A DNA stretch of 64,000 bases from Planctomycetota bacterium (GTDB lineage Bacteria > Planctomycetota > PUPC01 > JACPCR01): contig JAQBXN010000010.1 of the NCBI GenBank assembly GCA_027625095.1, positions 1-64,000 of the forward strand, in the 5' to 3' direction. The translations under genes were made by a program, and so were the position numbers. Below the pieces are notes generated by a model. The model was not told where the DNA came from. It saw nothing but the letters and a program-made list of their open reading frames with translations, and ran no database searches. Below are positions 44,153-52,982 of this stretch, piece by piece; position 1 is the stretch's first letter, and each line of letters starts with the position of its first letter.

Positions 44153-45016
44153 ATGTCAGCCAAAGATTACGAACAATTTAAAGAGGGACTCCAAATCGGA
44201 CACTTCACCTCCAATGGCGTCAGGCTCACTTACGGACAAATGGGGCAAGGCTCACCGGTCGTTCTTCTGAATGGAATGGGAGGAAATTTTCACATCAATT
44301 ACAAGATGTTCCTTGGGCTTGCGGAATCATTCAGAGTTACAGGTCTCAACTATCGTGGCGAAAGCGGGGACGGCAGCGATCCGGGGGAAGTTACTTACGA
44401 AGATCTGGTGTCGGACGTCGAAAATCTTCTCAAACACCTGAGTGTCGAATCCTTTCACTTGATCGGCTTTTCCTTCGGCGGTTCGGTTGCCCAGCACCTT
44501 TTGCCGCGTCACTCTGAGAAGGTGTTGAGCGTTACCCTGATCAGTTCTTTCGCCAGACGCCCCCTGAAGTGGTATGAGCGGTTGCTGGCCAGGCTGGTTC
44601 TCAAGACGGGTATTCCGTTTCAGCGAGTGCCGGGAAGAAAATTCATCTCTCGCTTCTCGCATTGCAAGGCCCTCAACGCTGCCGACCCCTCCCTTGTCTG
44701 TTTCGCATGCGAGAACGCTTCACAAACGCCCAGCCGCGCCTTGGCGAAAAGGGCTCTTCTATTAGACAGCTTTGACAATCGGAAAAGGCTCAAAGATATC
44801 GAATGTCCCGTCCTGCTGATCAGAGGTGCTCGGGACACATTAGTTCCTGTCGCGTATTTCGAAGAACTGCAGGAGGGCTTTCCCCACGGAAGAACCGAGG
44901 TCTTTGCCGAGACGGGCCATTTCCCACCCCTGAGCAGGGGGGAAGAAATGAAGGCGTTACTTCTGGATTTCTTGAGCAAGGCGGATTCGAAATCGGTTAT
45001 GTCCGCTGGTATGTGA
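44153..45016 (+). CDS. Alpha/beta hydrolase
   Basis: A 287-residue alpha/beta hydrolase. The nucleophile elbow is G-F-S107-F-G, the oxyanion glycine stretch is 'LLNGMGGNFH' near residue 40, the acid is probably the Asp in 'IRGARDTLVP' near 226 and the base the His in 'ETGHFPPLSRG' near 262. No signal peptide is seen. The family covers esterases, lipases and C-C hydrolases, so activity cannot be fixed. It starts 15 bases after the large membrane-protein gene and is likely co-transcribed with it. It converges with zwf, with a 14-base gap. Confidence 0.83.
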   Translation: MSAKDYEQFKEGLQIGHFTSNGVRLTYGQMGQGSPVVLLNGMGGNFHINYKMFLGLAESFRVTGLNYRGESGDGSDPGEVTYEDLVSDVENLLKHLSVESFHLIGFSFGGSVAQHLLPRHSEKVLSVTLISSFARRPLKWYERLLARLVLKTGIPFQRVPGRKFISRFSHCKALNAADPSLVCFACENASQTPSRALAKRALLLDSFDNRKRLKDIECPVLLIRGARDTLVPVAYFEELQEGFPHGRTEVFAETGHFPPLSRGEEMKALLLDFLSKADSKSVMSAGM

Positions 45017-45030
45017 CCATTGCCTTCAAT

Positions 45031-47037
45031 TCATTTAATCGCACGGAACACTTTGGCCGCAGACTTCACCTTCTTTGCGTCTTGCCGTCCCATGAGCTGG
45101 TTGGCTTCAATGGCTATGTCGTAGCGTTGTTTTGCCACTTCCATGATTGATTCCGCAAATTGAGGCCGGTCCTTCAGCGCCTGAACAAAATCCTGCTTGT
45201 CCAGAACAAAGAGGTCACAGTCTGACAAGGCCCTGATTGAAGCGGTGCGTTCCTGTGCGAACAGGAGGCTGATTTCACCGAAGAAATTGCCCTCACTCAG
45301 CAACGCCATCCGCTCGCCCTTCGCATCCAAGACCTCCACCTCACCGCGATTGATAAAGTACATCTCGGTCCCCATATCACCTCTCTGGATGATGAAATCC
45401 TCTTCCTTCGCGACCATCGGCTTCAATTTCATGACGAGTGAGTGCAAGAATACCGGGTCGCCCCCTTCGAAGAGTGGTACCTGTTCAAGCACTTCGCGGC
45501 TGATGGTTTCCACCCATCGCCGGCCGTCCCGTTCGATCAGATCGAAGGCAGACTTGGGCCCCCATGAATGGACGGGATAGTTAGGAAAGTCGGTAGCAGG
45601 TATTGCGTTCCATACATCCAGCACTGGCTGTGCGATCTTCCATGCTGCTTCCACGAGATCGGATCGGGAGAACAAGGTCGCATTGCCGATCATGCAATCG
45701 TAAATCATGACCTCGTATCCAGTGCTCCTTGCAGCATCAAAGGCGTCTCCGTATGAGAAGTGCATATTGACAGTGCTCAGATTCATTTTGGGGCCCGGCT
45801 GCTTGGCTTGAAAACGCACCTCGATGCCTTGGTCAGGCTGAATGTGGAATATCAGTTGATTGGATTTCAGACTCTGGGCGGCAGGCGTATTACGGAAAAT
45901 GACCTCGGGCGCCTTTTTGAACTCAACAACAATTTCCGTGTCTTTTTTCCAGAGCGCTTTGCCCGATCTAATGTAGATAGGAATGCCTTCCCATCGCCAG
46001 TTGCCTATGGAGAGCTTCAAGGCCGCGAATGTTTCGGTATTGGATTTCGGATTCACATCCGGTTCATCACGGTATGCGACCGCTTCCTGGCCGTCTCCTT
46101 TAATGCCCGCACCGTACTGGCCACGCACTGTGTTCTCCAACACCTCTTCAACGCTCATGATTGTCACTGCATCGAGAAGCTTCGCTTTTTCGTTTCGAAT
46201 AGCATCAGCATCGAAAGAAATCGGCACCTCCATACAGAGATAGGAGAGCATCTGAAACATGTGGTTCTGAATCATGTCCCGAAGCACGCCGGACGTGTCG
46301 TAATATCCACCGCGGCCTTCCACACAGACCTTTTCCGCCACTGTAAACTGAATGTGATCGATAAAGTTTTTGTTCCATATCGGCTCATACATCCCGTTGG
46401 CAAATCTGAAGGCAAGAATGTTCTGAACCGTTTCCTTGCCGAGATAATGATCGATGCGGAAGACCTGATCCTCAGCCCAGAATGACAGAATTTCCTTGTT
46501 CAGTTCGATGGCAGATTTGAGGTCGTGCCCGAAAGGCTTCTCAACAATAATTCGTTTCCATCCTGCGCCCAGTTGCTTGAAACCGGCCTTCTCCAGGTTG
46601 TTCGAGACCATGCCGAATACCACCGGCGGCGTCGCCATATAGAACAGAACGTTGCCGCCGGCATCATATTTTTCGTTCAATTCAACGACAAGATCTGACA
46701 GTTTCCTGTAAGCATCGGGGTCATCAAATTTGCCCTGCGTATAGTGGATGCGGTCTGTCAGATCCTGGCAGATTTCGTCATTCAACACTTTGTGCGTGGT
46801 GTACTGCCCGATGTCCTTTGACATCTTTTCCCGGAAGCTCTCGCTCGTAAAGTCGTCCATTGCGATACCGATGATGGCAAAGTTGGGCGAGAGCAGACCG
46901 TCAAAAGCCAGATTGTAAATCGAGGGCATCAGGAGGCGTTTGGTCAAGTCCCCGGACGCGCCGAAGATAACCATGATGCATGGGTCAGCGAGTTCGTCGT
47001 TAGTAGACAGTGGGCGCAGAATCGATGATTGGGACAT
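45031..47037 (-). CDS. zwf: Glucose-6-phosphate dehydrogenase fused to a cyclic-nucleotide-binding domain
   Basis: A 668-residue protein. Residues 1-508 are a full-length glucose 6-phosphate 1-dehydrogenase, with the NADP site 'FGASGDLTKRLL' near residue 26 and the active-site signature 'RIDHYLGKE' near 195; it makes 6-phosphogluconolactone and NADPH for the oxidative pentose phosphate and Entner-Doudoroff routes. Residues 509-668, coded at 45034-45513, are a cNMP-binding domain. The phosphate-binding cassette 'FFGEISLLFAQERTASIRA' keeps the ligand Glu588 and Arg597. This suggests allosteric control by cAMP or a similar nucleotide. I prefer the ATG at 47037, because an AAGGA site lies eight bases before it, to the ATG two codons upstream. 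No pgl or gnd gene is adjacent. Confidence 0.92.
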   Translation of the reverse strand: MSQSSILRPLSTNDELADPCIMVIFGASGDLTKRLLMPSIYNLAFDGLLSPNFAIIGIAMDDFTSESFREKMSKDIGQYTTHKVLNDEICQDLTDRIHYTQGKFDDPDAYRKLSDLVVELNEKYDAGGNVLFYMATPPVVFGMVSNNLEKAGFKQLGAGWKRIIVEKPFGHDLKSAIELNKEILSFWAEDQVFRIDHYLGKETVQNILAFRFANGMYEPIWNKNFIDHIQFTVAEKVCVEGRGGYYDTSGVLRDMIQNHMFQMLSYLCMEVPISFDADAIRNEKAKLLDAVTIMSVEEVLENTVRGQYGAGIKGDGQEAVAYRDEPDVNPKSNTETFAALKLSIGNWRWEGIPIYIRSGKALWKKDTEIVVEFKKAPEVIFRNTPAAQSLKSNQLIFHIQPDQGIEVRFQAKQPGPKMNLSTVNMHFSYGDAFDAARSTGYEVMIYDCMIGNATLFSRSDLVEAAWKIAQPVLDVWNAIPATDFPNYPVHSWGPKSAFDLIERDGRRWVETISREVLEQVPLFEGGDPVFLHSLVMKLKPMVAKEEDFIIQRGDMGTEMYFINRGEVEVLDAKGERMALLSEGNFFGEISLLFAQERTASIRALSDCDLFVLDKQDFVQALKDRPQFAESIMEVAKQRYDIAIEANQLMGRQDAKKVKSAAKVFRAIK

Positions 47038-47269
47038 TTGCATCGTCCTTCAAGTAAATGTATTCGGTGGCCATACCCCGAGAGCAAGGGGGCAAAGTGT
47101 GCGTAACTTACTCTAAGTCAGCACGAGAAAAAAGCAGCCCTGAGCTTCAGCCCCATTCCAACAAGCGATGTCAAAGTAACCACGCTTGACGCTTCATGCG
47201 GCTTTGGCAATCCTTTAGTCTGGTAAGTTTCATTATGAGTCAACACCCCAACGAACCTTAGCGTCTACC

Positions 47270-48463
47270 ATGAAAATCGAACATATCGAAGCCATCAACC
47301 TGTTTTTTGATTATCCCAACCGTGTGGGCTTCCAGTATGCAGGAGGTGTCTGCACGAGCCGAGTGACCACGCTGATTCTGGTTCATACCGAGTGTGGTCA
47401 AACCGGTATCGGCTCTGCTTATTCCCATCCTGGGCTGGTCTACCTGATAGTTCGTGATCAGCTCGCACCGATTCTGGTCGGGGATGATCCCTCGAACCTC
47501 GAGGACATCTGGCACAAGATGTACGGGATCACCCGCTGGTATGGCCGGAAGGGGGCGGCCATGACCGCGCTCGGCGGCATCGATACCGCCCTCTGGGACC
47601 TCAGGGGCAAAAGTGAAGGGAAACCCGTCTGGCAGCTCCTGGGCGGCGAACAGCCCCGTTGCCCGGCTTATGCAAGCGGCCTCCTGTGGAGCAGTATCGA
47701 CGACCTCGTCGCCGAAGCAGAGTCGCATCTGGAAGCTGGATATCGCCGGATGAAAATGCGGTTGGCCCGCAGCGAGGAGTTTGACGTGGAGGCCGTCCGA
47801 GCGGTCCAGAAGGCCATTGGGGATGACAACGATCTGATGGTCGATACCTCGATGCGCTACTCTCTGGAAGTGGCCAGGCGCATGGGGCGGCATTTCGCCG
47901 AGGAGAACGTTTTTTGGTACGAAGAACCTTTCGCGCCGGAAGAAATCGATTCATACGTCGCACTTCGAAGCGAGGTCAACGTCCCCCTTGCCGCGGGGGA
48001 AAACGAGTTTGGCATTCAGGGCTTTCGTGAGCTCATCCGTGCCGGCGCTGTCGATATCGTGCAGCCGGACGCCTCCCGCTGCGGCGGGATCAGCGAAGTC
48101 ATCAAGGTCTGTGAACTGGCCCACAAGTACGGCCTGCGAGCAGCAACTCACACCTGGAGCGATGCGGTCGCTGTCATCGCCAACGCGCACGTTATTGCCG
48201 CCATGCCAAACGGCGTCACGGTAGAAGTGGATCGGACGGAGAATCCATTCATTAAGGAACTGCTCACCGAACCACTGCGGATCGCAGACGGACAACTGGC
48301 CCTCAGTCACGAACCCGGACTGGGAATCGAGCTCAACATGGATGCCGTTGAGAAGCTGCGCATGGCCGACCCGCTCAAAATGCCGGACGGCAGCTACTCG
48401 GATATGATGTTCGGCAAGGAACATTTTCCAAAGTCGTTGCCGTTCGAAGAGGCGAAGAGATGA
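47270..48463 (+). CDS. Mandelate racemase/muconate lactonizing enzyme family protein (acid sugar dehydratase-like)
   Basis: A 397-residue enolase-superfamily enzyme of the mandelate racemase subgroup. The Mg2+ ligands and bases are visible: K162-x-R164 ('RRMKMRLARS'), D192 ('LMVDTSMRY'), E218 ('WYEEPFAPE'), E244 ('AAGENEFG'), D267 and the His304 of the 'ATHTWSDA' strand, which with the Asp forms the usual catalytic dyad. Such enzymes abstract a proton next to a carboxylate. Most bacterial relatives dehydrate acid sugars (galactonate, rhamnonate, tartrate types). The substrate is unknown. The stop codon overlaps the start of the M81 peptidase gene by four bases, so the two are translationally coupled and probably share a pathway. 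Confidence 0.85.
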   Translation: MKIEHIEAINLFFDYPNRVGFQYAGGVCTSRVTTLILVHTECGQTGIGSAYSHPGLVYLIVRDQLAPILVGDDPSNLEDIWHKMYGITRWYGRKGAAMTALGGIDTALWDLRGKSEGKPVWQLLGGEQPRCPAYASGLLWSSIDDLVAEAESHLEAGYRRMKMRLARSEEFDVEAVRAVQKAIGDDNDLMVDTSMRYSLEVARRMGRHFAEENVFWYEEPFAPEEIDSYVALRSEVNVPLAAGENEFGIQGFRELIRAGAVDIVQPDASRCGGISEVIKVCELAHKYGLRAATHTWSDAVAVIANAHVIAAMPNGVTVEVDRTENPFIKELLTEPLRIADGQLALSHEPGLGIELNMDAVEKLRMADPLKMPDGSYSDMMFGKEHFPKSLPFEEAKR

Positions 48464-49956
48464 GCTATCGCATTGCGGTGGGCGGATTTTTCACGGAATG
48501 CAATTGCTTCGGCGGCGTGCCCATCGATCTGGATCGGTTTAGACAGCAGGAATACCTGCTAGGAACCGAGATTCTCGGCCTGCGAAGCGGTGTTGTTGGC
48601 GGCATGCTCGACCTCCTTGATATGAATGACGATCAGATTGTTCCGTTGCTGTTCACGAGTTCATGTCCGGGAGGGCCCATGACCTCAGAGTGCTACGCGG
48701 CCATCAAGGATGAATTGATTGAGCGTCTTTCAGCGGTCCTCCCGGTGGATGGCATCCTGCTGCCACTCCACGGCTCGGCGACGGTTGAGGATGTTCATGA
48801 TCCTGAAGGCGACCTCATTCGAACAATTCGCAAAATGGCCGGTCCCGATATTCCTGTCATCGCCACCCTCGACCTCCATGCTCACGTGACGGAGGCTATG
48901 GTTCGCTATTCGGATGCACTCGTTGCGTGGGAGACCTATCCGCACGCGGATGCCTACACCACCGGCGAGCGCGGGGCGCGCCTGATGCATGACATCCTCA
49001 GCAAGGGCCTGCGTCCGACGATGGCCATGGCCAAAGTGCCGGTCATTACAAGTGGTATTCACGGCTCGACCGAGGGCGACGATCCTTTTGCAGATCTGAT
49101 GCGGCAGACTAAAGAATTCGAAAATCAGAAAGGTGTCCTCACGACGAGCCTGTTTATGGTACATCCATACAACGACCTGCCCGATATGGGCAGCGGCTGC
49201 CTGGTGGTCACCGATAACGATGAGGAACGTGCCATCGCCATTGCCAGCGAGGTTGCAGCAGCTTACTGGGAACGGCGATTTGATCTCGAACCGCAGACGC
49301 TGACAGCCGATGATGCAGTGGCCGCCGGACTGAAAGTAGACGGCGGCCCGGTCGTACTGGTTGAAACTTCCGATTGCTGTGGAGGTGGTGCTGCGGGTGA
49401 CAGCGTGGCAACACTGAAAGCATTACTGAAGACCAGGCCGAACGGGCCTGCTTATGTGCCTGTCGTAGATCCCGAAGCTGCGGCCTTGTGCACCACTGCG
49501 GGTGTCGGGAAGGCGGTCACGTTGTCTCTTGGCCATAAGCTCGACTCTGCGTGGGGTGAGCCAGTCGAGGTCACCGGCGAGGTTATCCGGGTCAGTGACG
49601 GCACATTTACCTACAGTGGTGGCATCTTTGAAGGCTCACAGGGCGAGATGGGGCAGACGGCTGTTCTTCAGGTCGATTCGATTTACATTCTGATAGCTTC
49701 GCTGGCCAGCTACGATTGGAAGGATGAACAGTTTCGGAGCGTCGGCCTTGATCCGTTGAATGCGAAATTCATCATCGCCAAGAATCCAATGAACTATCGA
49801 TATGCATACGGCAATTTCGCAAAGGCGATCTACATACTGAATACTCCCGGCCCGACGCCGGCAACGCTGAGGCATGTCGAGTTCCGCCGATTGCAGAGAC
49901 CTTACTTTCCAAGGGATGAAGATATCCCTGGTGGTGGTCTTTGGGTGATTACTTGA
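48460..49956 (+). CDS. M81 family metallopeptidase (MlrC-like)
   Basis: A 498-residue protein of peptidase family M81, the family of microcystinase C (MlrC). The N-terminal half has 'VGGFFTECNCF', 'LPLHGSATVEDVHDPEGDL' and the zinc-site region 'ATLDLHAHVTEAM' with 'YPHADAYTTGERGA'. The C-terminal MlrC domain has 'VLVETSDCCGGGAAGDSVATLKALL'. No signal peptide is seen. The ATG overlaps the stop codon of the upstream dehydratase gene. In MlrC the enzyme cuts a linear peptide, but most members have unknown substrates and sit with sugar-acid or amidohydrolase genes, as here. Confidence 0.87.
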   Translation: MSYRIAVGGFFTECNCFGGVPIDLDRFRQQEYLLGTEILGLRSGVVGGMLDLLDMNDDQIVPLLFTSSCPGGPMTSECYAAIKDELIERLSAVLPVDGILLPLHGSATVEDVHDPEGDLIRTIRKMAGPDIPVIATLDLHAHVTEAMVRYSDALVAWETYPHADAYTTGERGARLMHDILSKGLRPTMAMAKVPVITSGIHGSTEGDDPFADLMRQTKEFENQKGVLTTSLFMVHPYNDLPDMGSGCLVVTDNDEERAIAIASEVAAAYWERRFDLEPQTLTADDAVAAGLKVDGGPVVLVETSDCCGGGAAGDSVATLKALLKTRPNGPAYVPVVDPEAAALCTTAGVGKAVTLSLGHKLDSAWGEPVEVTGEVIRVSDGTFTYSGGIFEGSQGEMGQTAVLQVDSIYILIASLASYDWKDEQFRSVGLDPLNAKFIIAKNPMNYRYAYGNFAKAIYILNTPGPTPATLRHVEFRRLQRPYFPRDEDIPGGGLWVIT

Positions 49957-50018
49957 TGGTGGCAGCTGGGTGTGGTGAAGGTTTGTAACCTGCCGTTTGC
50001 TCTTGGAATTGAGAACGC

Positions 50019-50048
50019 CGTGGTCTCCACGCTCCGCGAGGGCTCCAC
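50019..50048 (+). repeat. Dispersed GC-rich repeat, family B, copy 2
   Basis: This segment (CGTGGTCTCC, then a base change, CGCTCCGCG and a closing CCAC) matches the minus strand of 191-219. It lies between two convergent genes. A short CCGAC-ttta-GTCGG hairpin follows at about 50065-50079, just before the end of the PhyH gene. Together they make a small REP-like element. Confidence 0.5.
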
Positions 50049-50069
50049 GAGGTTGGTGCGGTACCGACT

Positions 50070-50855
50070 TTAGTCGGAAGAGGGCGGTTCGATTTTATTA
50101 TCCTGGCAATACACACCACGAAACAGTGTTTGCCGTTTGGCCGGCAAAGACTCCACGTAGCCTTCCGGTGGCTGCCATTTGTGCCACTTGCTGCCGAGGG
50201 TGTTATAGCAATTGAAGACAGCAACTCGCTCCCACTTTTCGTTTGTCCAGAGCGCCCCGGTGTGGGTGATGGCCTCCGTGAAAAACAACACTGAGCCGGC
50301 GGGGCATTCGTAACCGTCCCAGAGTTCGGAATCGCGTTCGTGAATGGATGGGGGTGATTTGAACGCGGTCTTGTGACTGCCGCTGATGAACATAGTGCCG
50401 CCGGAATCCTTTTCTACGGGATTTAATTCCCAGACAACTCGGGTGAGGCCGCAGTTCACTTTACCGGGATAAAGCCGATAAATGTGATGATTTCCGGGCA
50501 TGTTCAGCATTCCGCCACCCCCATGCGGCCGAAAATTGTCGTTTCCTTTCGAACGAATGCTGAGGAAGCTCCCGTCCACTCGAAATCCGTATCCGTACTC
50601 GCTCGCATACCCTGGGCAAGAGACGAACTCATCCATGAAATCTACGACTACCGGGTGATCGGTGAGTTCCTGCAGTGGACCACCTACCGAGGAACGATCT
50701 TTTTCCGGCAGAGAATCTCTATCCTTCACAAGCCGAAAACAGAACTCACGCATTTCCTCAATCTGAGTCTCATTCAACACGGCTGGAATCATCAGCCAGC
50801 CGCGCAGATCAAAGATGTATTTCTGCTCGTCAGTAAGTTTGAATTCGGTGCTCAT
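50070..50855 (-). CDS. PhyH-family oxygenase with an H-x-G in place of H-x-D
   Basis: A 261-residue protein of the phytanoyl-CoA dioxygenase family. The distal histidine in 'AITHTGALWTNEKWERVAVF' with its later arginine, and the proximal histidine in 'FRPHGGGGMLN', are visible. At the position where the Fe ligand aspartate should sit (H-x-D) there is H-G-G, so the carboxylate ligand seems absent; this is the pattern of Fe/2-OG halogenases and of a widespread PVC-group variant. A later acid may replace it. The ATG at 50855 begins the homologous part; the frame is open ten codons earlier. It is alone and converges with the M81 gene. Substrate unknown. Confidence 0.78.
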   Translation of the reverse strand: MSTEFKLTDEQKYIFDLRGWLMIPAVLNETQIEEMREFCFRLVKDRDSLPEKDRSSVGGPLQELTDHPVVVDFMDEFVSCPGYASEYGYGFRVDGSFLSIRSKGNDNFRPHGGGGMLNMPGNHHIYRLYPGKVNCGLTRVVWELNPVEKDSGGTMFISGSHKTAFKSPPSIHERDSELWDGYECPAGSVLFFTEAITHTGALWTNEKWERVAVFNCYNTLGSKWHKWQPPEGYVESLPAKRQTLFRGVYCQDNKIEPPSSD

Positions 50856-50901
50856 GGAATGGGAGAAATAGGATGGTTGAACCAAGTCTGATGCTTCATT
50901 T

Positions 50902-52365
50902 TCAGTTTAATCCGCCTTTCGGGTCTTCGTCCTCATCTTCGTTCGTTCGGGTTTTATCTGGCGAATCGCCAGTGGCCGATTTCTGGGCGATTACTTCTTT
51001 ATCCGATTCTGGCGGAACACTAGTCGAGCCATCATCGTCGCTACCCGGACCCTCTGAGTCCTCCGGCTCGTGTCCATGGTCGTCATCATCGTCATCCCAT
51101 CGATCTTCCTCTTCCATGGCCTTGAGACGTTTGCGTAAGAAAACACGTGCCAGCCAGACACCGAGTTCGAAGAGCAAAACAGTCGGAATGGCCATCAAGG
51201 ACTGCGAGACTGGATCGGGGGGTGTAAGGAATGCCGCCAGAATGAAACATGCGAGCCAGATGACTCGACGGTGTTTGGCCAGAGTGTTCGGATGGATGAT
51301 ATTCAGCAGTGAAACCAGGATGATGACCAGGGGAAGCTGAAAGATCAGTCCGAACGCGAAGGACATCAGCAGTGTCAAGTTGAACACTGCTGAGATGTCC
51401 CAGATTACTTCCGCGTACGCAGCGTTCAGTGTGAAGAGGAACATGGCAATGACCGGCACGACCATGAAATACGCGAAAGTCACACCAGCAAAGAAGAGGA
51501 CATTTACGAACCACAGGAGCGGCCGCAGCACTTTAATCTCGTGTGGCATCAGCCCGGGCCTGGCGAAATTCCAGAGCGAATACACCAGGAACGGGATGCC
51601 TGGAATCAGCGCGAAGATGATCGCCGCCTTCATAATGACCAGGAATACAGCCATCGGATCCTGGTTATAAAACTTCACCCAATCAAAGGAGACCTCGTCC
51701 TGCTTAAGGACTTCTTCGCCGGGCCGCCCGTCTCGGCCGATGGTCATTACTTCACCAGTGATTCTCATAACGAACAGCACCTGCGAATTTTCCGAAAACC
51801 GGAGTTCCTCGACCGCACTGATGGGATAGATGCTTTGGACTTTCTTCTTCGAATCTTTGTCACCGGTGAGAGCCTTTCGTAGCTCCATCAGGCTCGAGCT
51901 TTCCTTTTTCTCAAGGTCGAATTCGAGCAGCTCTCCAGTTCTTGCATCCAGCAGGATGACCCGGGACTCACTCGCTTTGACGCTGAACGCCACTCGCAGC
52001 GCGTCCGGAGAAACGGCCATTCGCAGCACATTTCCGTCGACTGCAAATTCCCAGTTCTTCGTGGAATCGGGATGGATTCGCAGGATTTTGTAATTGCGGA
52101 CCGCGTAGAGACTGCCATCCATCGCAGGATAAAGCTTTTGTTGAGTCGGCTTTATCGGAATGGCCTCCGGGTAATGCCTGATGACCTCGCCGACTCCCTT
52201 TCTCACGGGGTAAAAGATAATGTTGAGAACCTGATCCTTCCAGATGATGCCGCCGATCATGAAGAACGCGACAAGAAACAGCGGGACAATGATCGCCTTT
52301 CGCAGTTCCTCCAGGTGCTGGCCGAGCGGGAGCGGCTCATCCTTATGCTGATGGGTGTCTGCCAT
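50902..52365 (-). CDS. tatC: Sec-independent translocase TatC with a large periplasmic insertion
   Basis: A 487-residue TatC, nearly twice the usual 250. The core is clear: 'LGQHLEELRKAIIVPLF' and TM1 (about 24-42), later membrane helices, 'WNFARPGLMPHEI', 'FGLIFQLPLVIILVSL', and 'AAFLTPPDPVSQS' near 385. TatC recognises twin-arginine signals of folded proteins. Between 'KPTQQ' (73-76) and 'FDWVKFYNQDP' (about 226) lies an extra stretch of some 150 residues with beta-propeller-like text ('LRMAVSPDALRVAFSV', 'RVILLDARTGELLEF'). The C-terminal tail is long and strongly acidic, with a run of Asp. The ATG at 52365 is taken because the upstream extension lies over mobA. It follows mobA by two bases. 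Confidence 0.88.
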   Translation of the reverse strand: MADTHQHKDEPLPLGQHLEELRKAIIVPLFLVAFFMIGGIIWKDQVLNIIFYPVRKGVGEVIRHYPEAIPIKPTQQKLYPAMDGSLYAVRNYKILRIHPDSTKNWEFAVDGNVLRMAVSPDALRVAFSVKASESRVILLDARTGELLEFDLEKKESSSLMELRKALTGDKDSKKKVQSIYPISAVEELRFSENSQVLFVMRITGEVMTIGRDGRPGEEVLKQDEVSFDWVKFYNQDPMAVFLVIMKAAIIFALIPGIPFLVYSLWNFARPGLMPHEIKVLRPLLWFVNVLFFAGVTFAYFMVVPVIAMFLFTLNAAYAEVIWDISAVFNLTLLMSFAFGLIFQLPLVIILVSLLNIIHPNTLAKHRRVIWLACFILAAFLTPPDPVSQSLMAIPTVLLFELGVWLARVFLRKRLKAMEEEDRWDDDDDDHGHEPEDSEGPGSDDDGSTSVPPESDKEVIAQKSATGDSPDKTRTNEDEDEDPKGGLN

Positions 52366-52367
52366 TT

Positions 52368-52982
52368 CTAAATCTCGCTGCCCACTTCGGTCCACTGAAC
52401 GGCCTGCTCATAATCTTCAGGGTAGTTCATATTCCAGAACATGCGCGATCCAGAATCCAATCTCTCGACGTCTTCATTCGGTACGATTTGCAATCGAATC
52501 TGATCGTGGAAGCTGACTACCTTGAGTCGTTCCTGTTCCAGACAGTTTTCAATCGGCTGCAGACATCGCCTGGAATACAGCGCGGTCAGTGGTTGCAGCC
52601 CATCTTCAGTTTCACAGATCACTGCATCCGCATTTTTTCGCAGAGACAACATAGCGCCGAAGAGATTCACATTGAAGAAGGGCGAATCGCAGGCAGAAAT
52701 GAACACCCAGTCATTGGCGGCGTGCCTGAGTGCGGAGTGCAATCCAGCCAGGGGCCCTTTTTCCAGATGGATGTCCGGATACACCGAATTACAAAATCGC
52801 TGGTATACGGCCGCATCGTTTGCAATCACGAGGACCTCATCGAATGTCCTCTGAAATTGCTCCACCAGCCGCTGGATCACCGGCTGGCCTCCGAGGTCGA
52901 GCAGCGCCTTGTTTCGGCCCATCCTCCGGCTCTTGCCACCCGCGAGGATAGCGCCCGTAATTTTTTCTGAAGGCTGATTCAT
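52368..52982 (-). CDS. mobA: Molybdenum cofactor guanylyltransferase (MobA)
   Basis: A 204-residue nucleotidyltransferase of the MobA family, which joins GMP to molybdopterin to make the bis-MGD cofactor. The N-terminal signature 'GAILAGGKSRRMGRNKALLDLGG' (residues 10-32) is complete, and 'KGPLAGLHSAL' near 79 and 'ISACDSPFFN' near 96 give the GTP and Mg2+ sites. It lies immediately upstream of tatC. This is a sensible pairing, since molybdoenzymes with bis-MGD are classic folded Tat substrates. No molybdoenzyme gene is in the window. Confidence 0.9.
   Translation of the reverse strand: MNQPSEKITGAILAGGKSRRMGRNKALLDLGGQPVIQRLVEQFQRTFDEVLVIANDAAVYQRFCNSVYPDIHLEKGPLAGLHSALRHAANDWVFISACDSPFFNVNLFGAMLSLRKNADAVICETEDGLQPLTALYSRRCLQPIENCLEQERLKVVSFHDQIRLQIVPNEDVERLDSGSRMFWNMNYPEDYEQAVQWTEVGSEI

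Noticed and set aside
45760-46485. 241-codon plus-strand frame opposite zwf
   Set aside because: Antisense shadow of a strongly conserved enzyme gene; no start signals.
47180-47225. Possible -35/-10 pair (TTGACG with AATCCT 17 bases later) ahead of the dehydratase gene
   Set aside because: The -10 element is poor and the assignment would be arbitrary without transcript data.
52488-52970. 160-codon plus-strand frame opposite mobA
   Set aside because: Antisense to a gene with a complete MobA signature.
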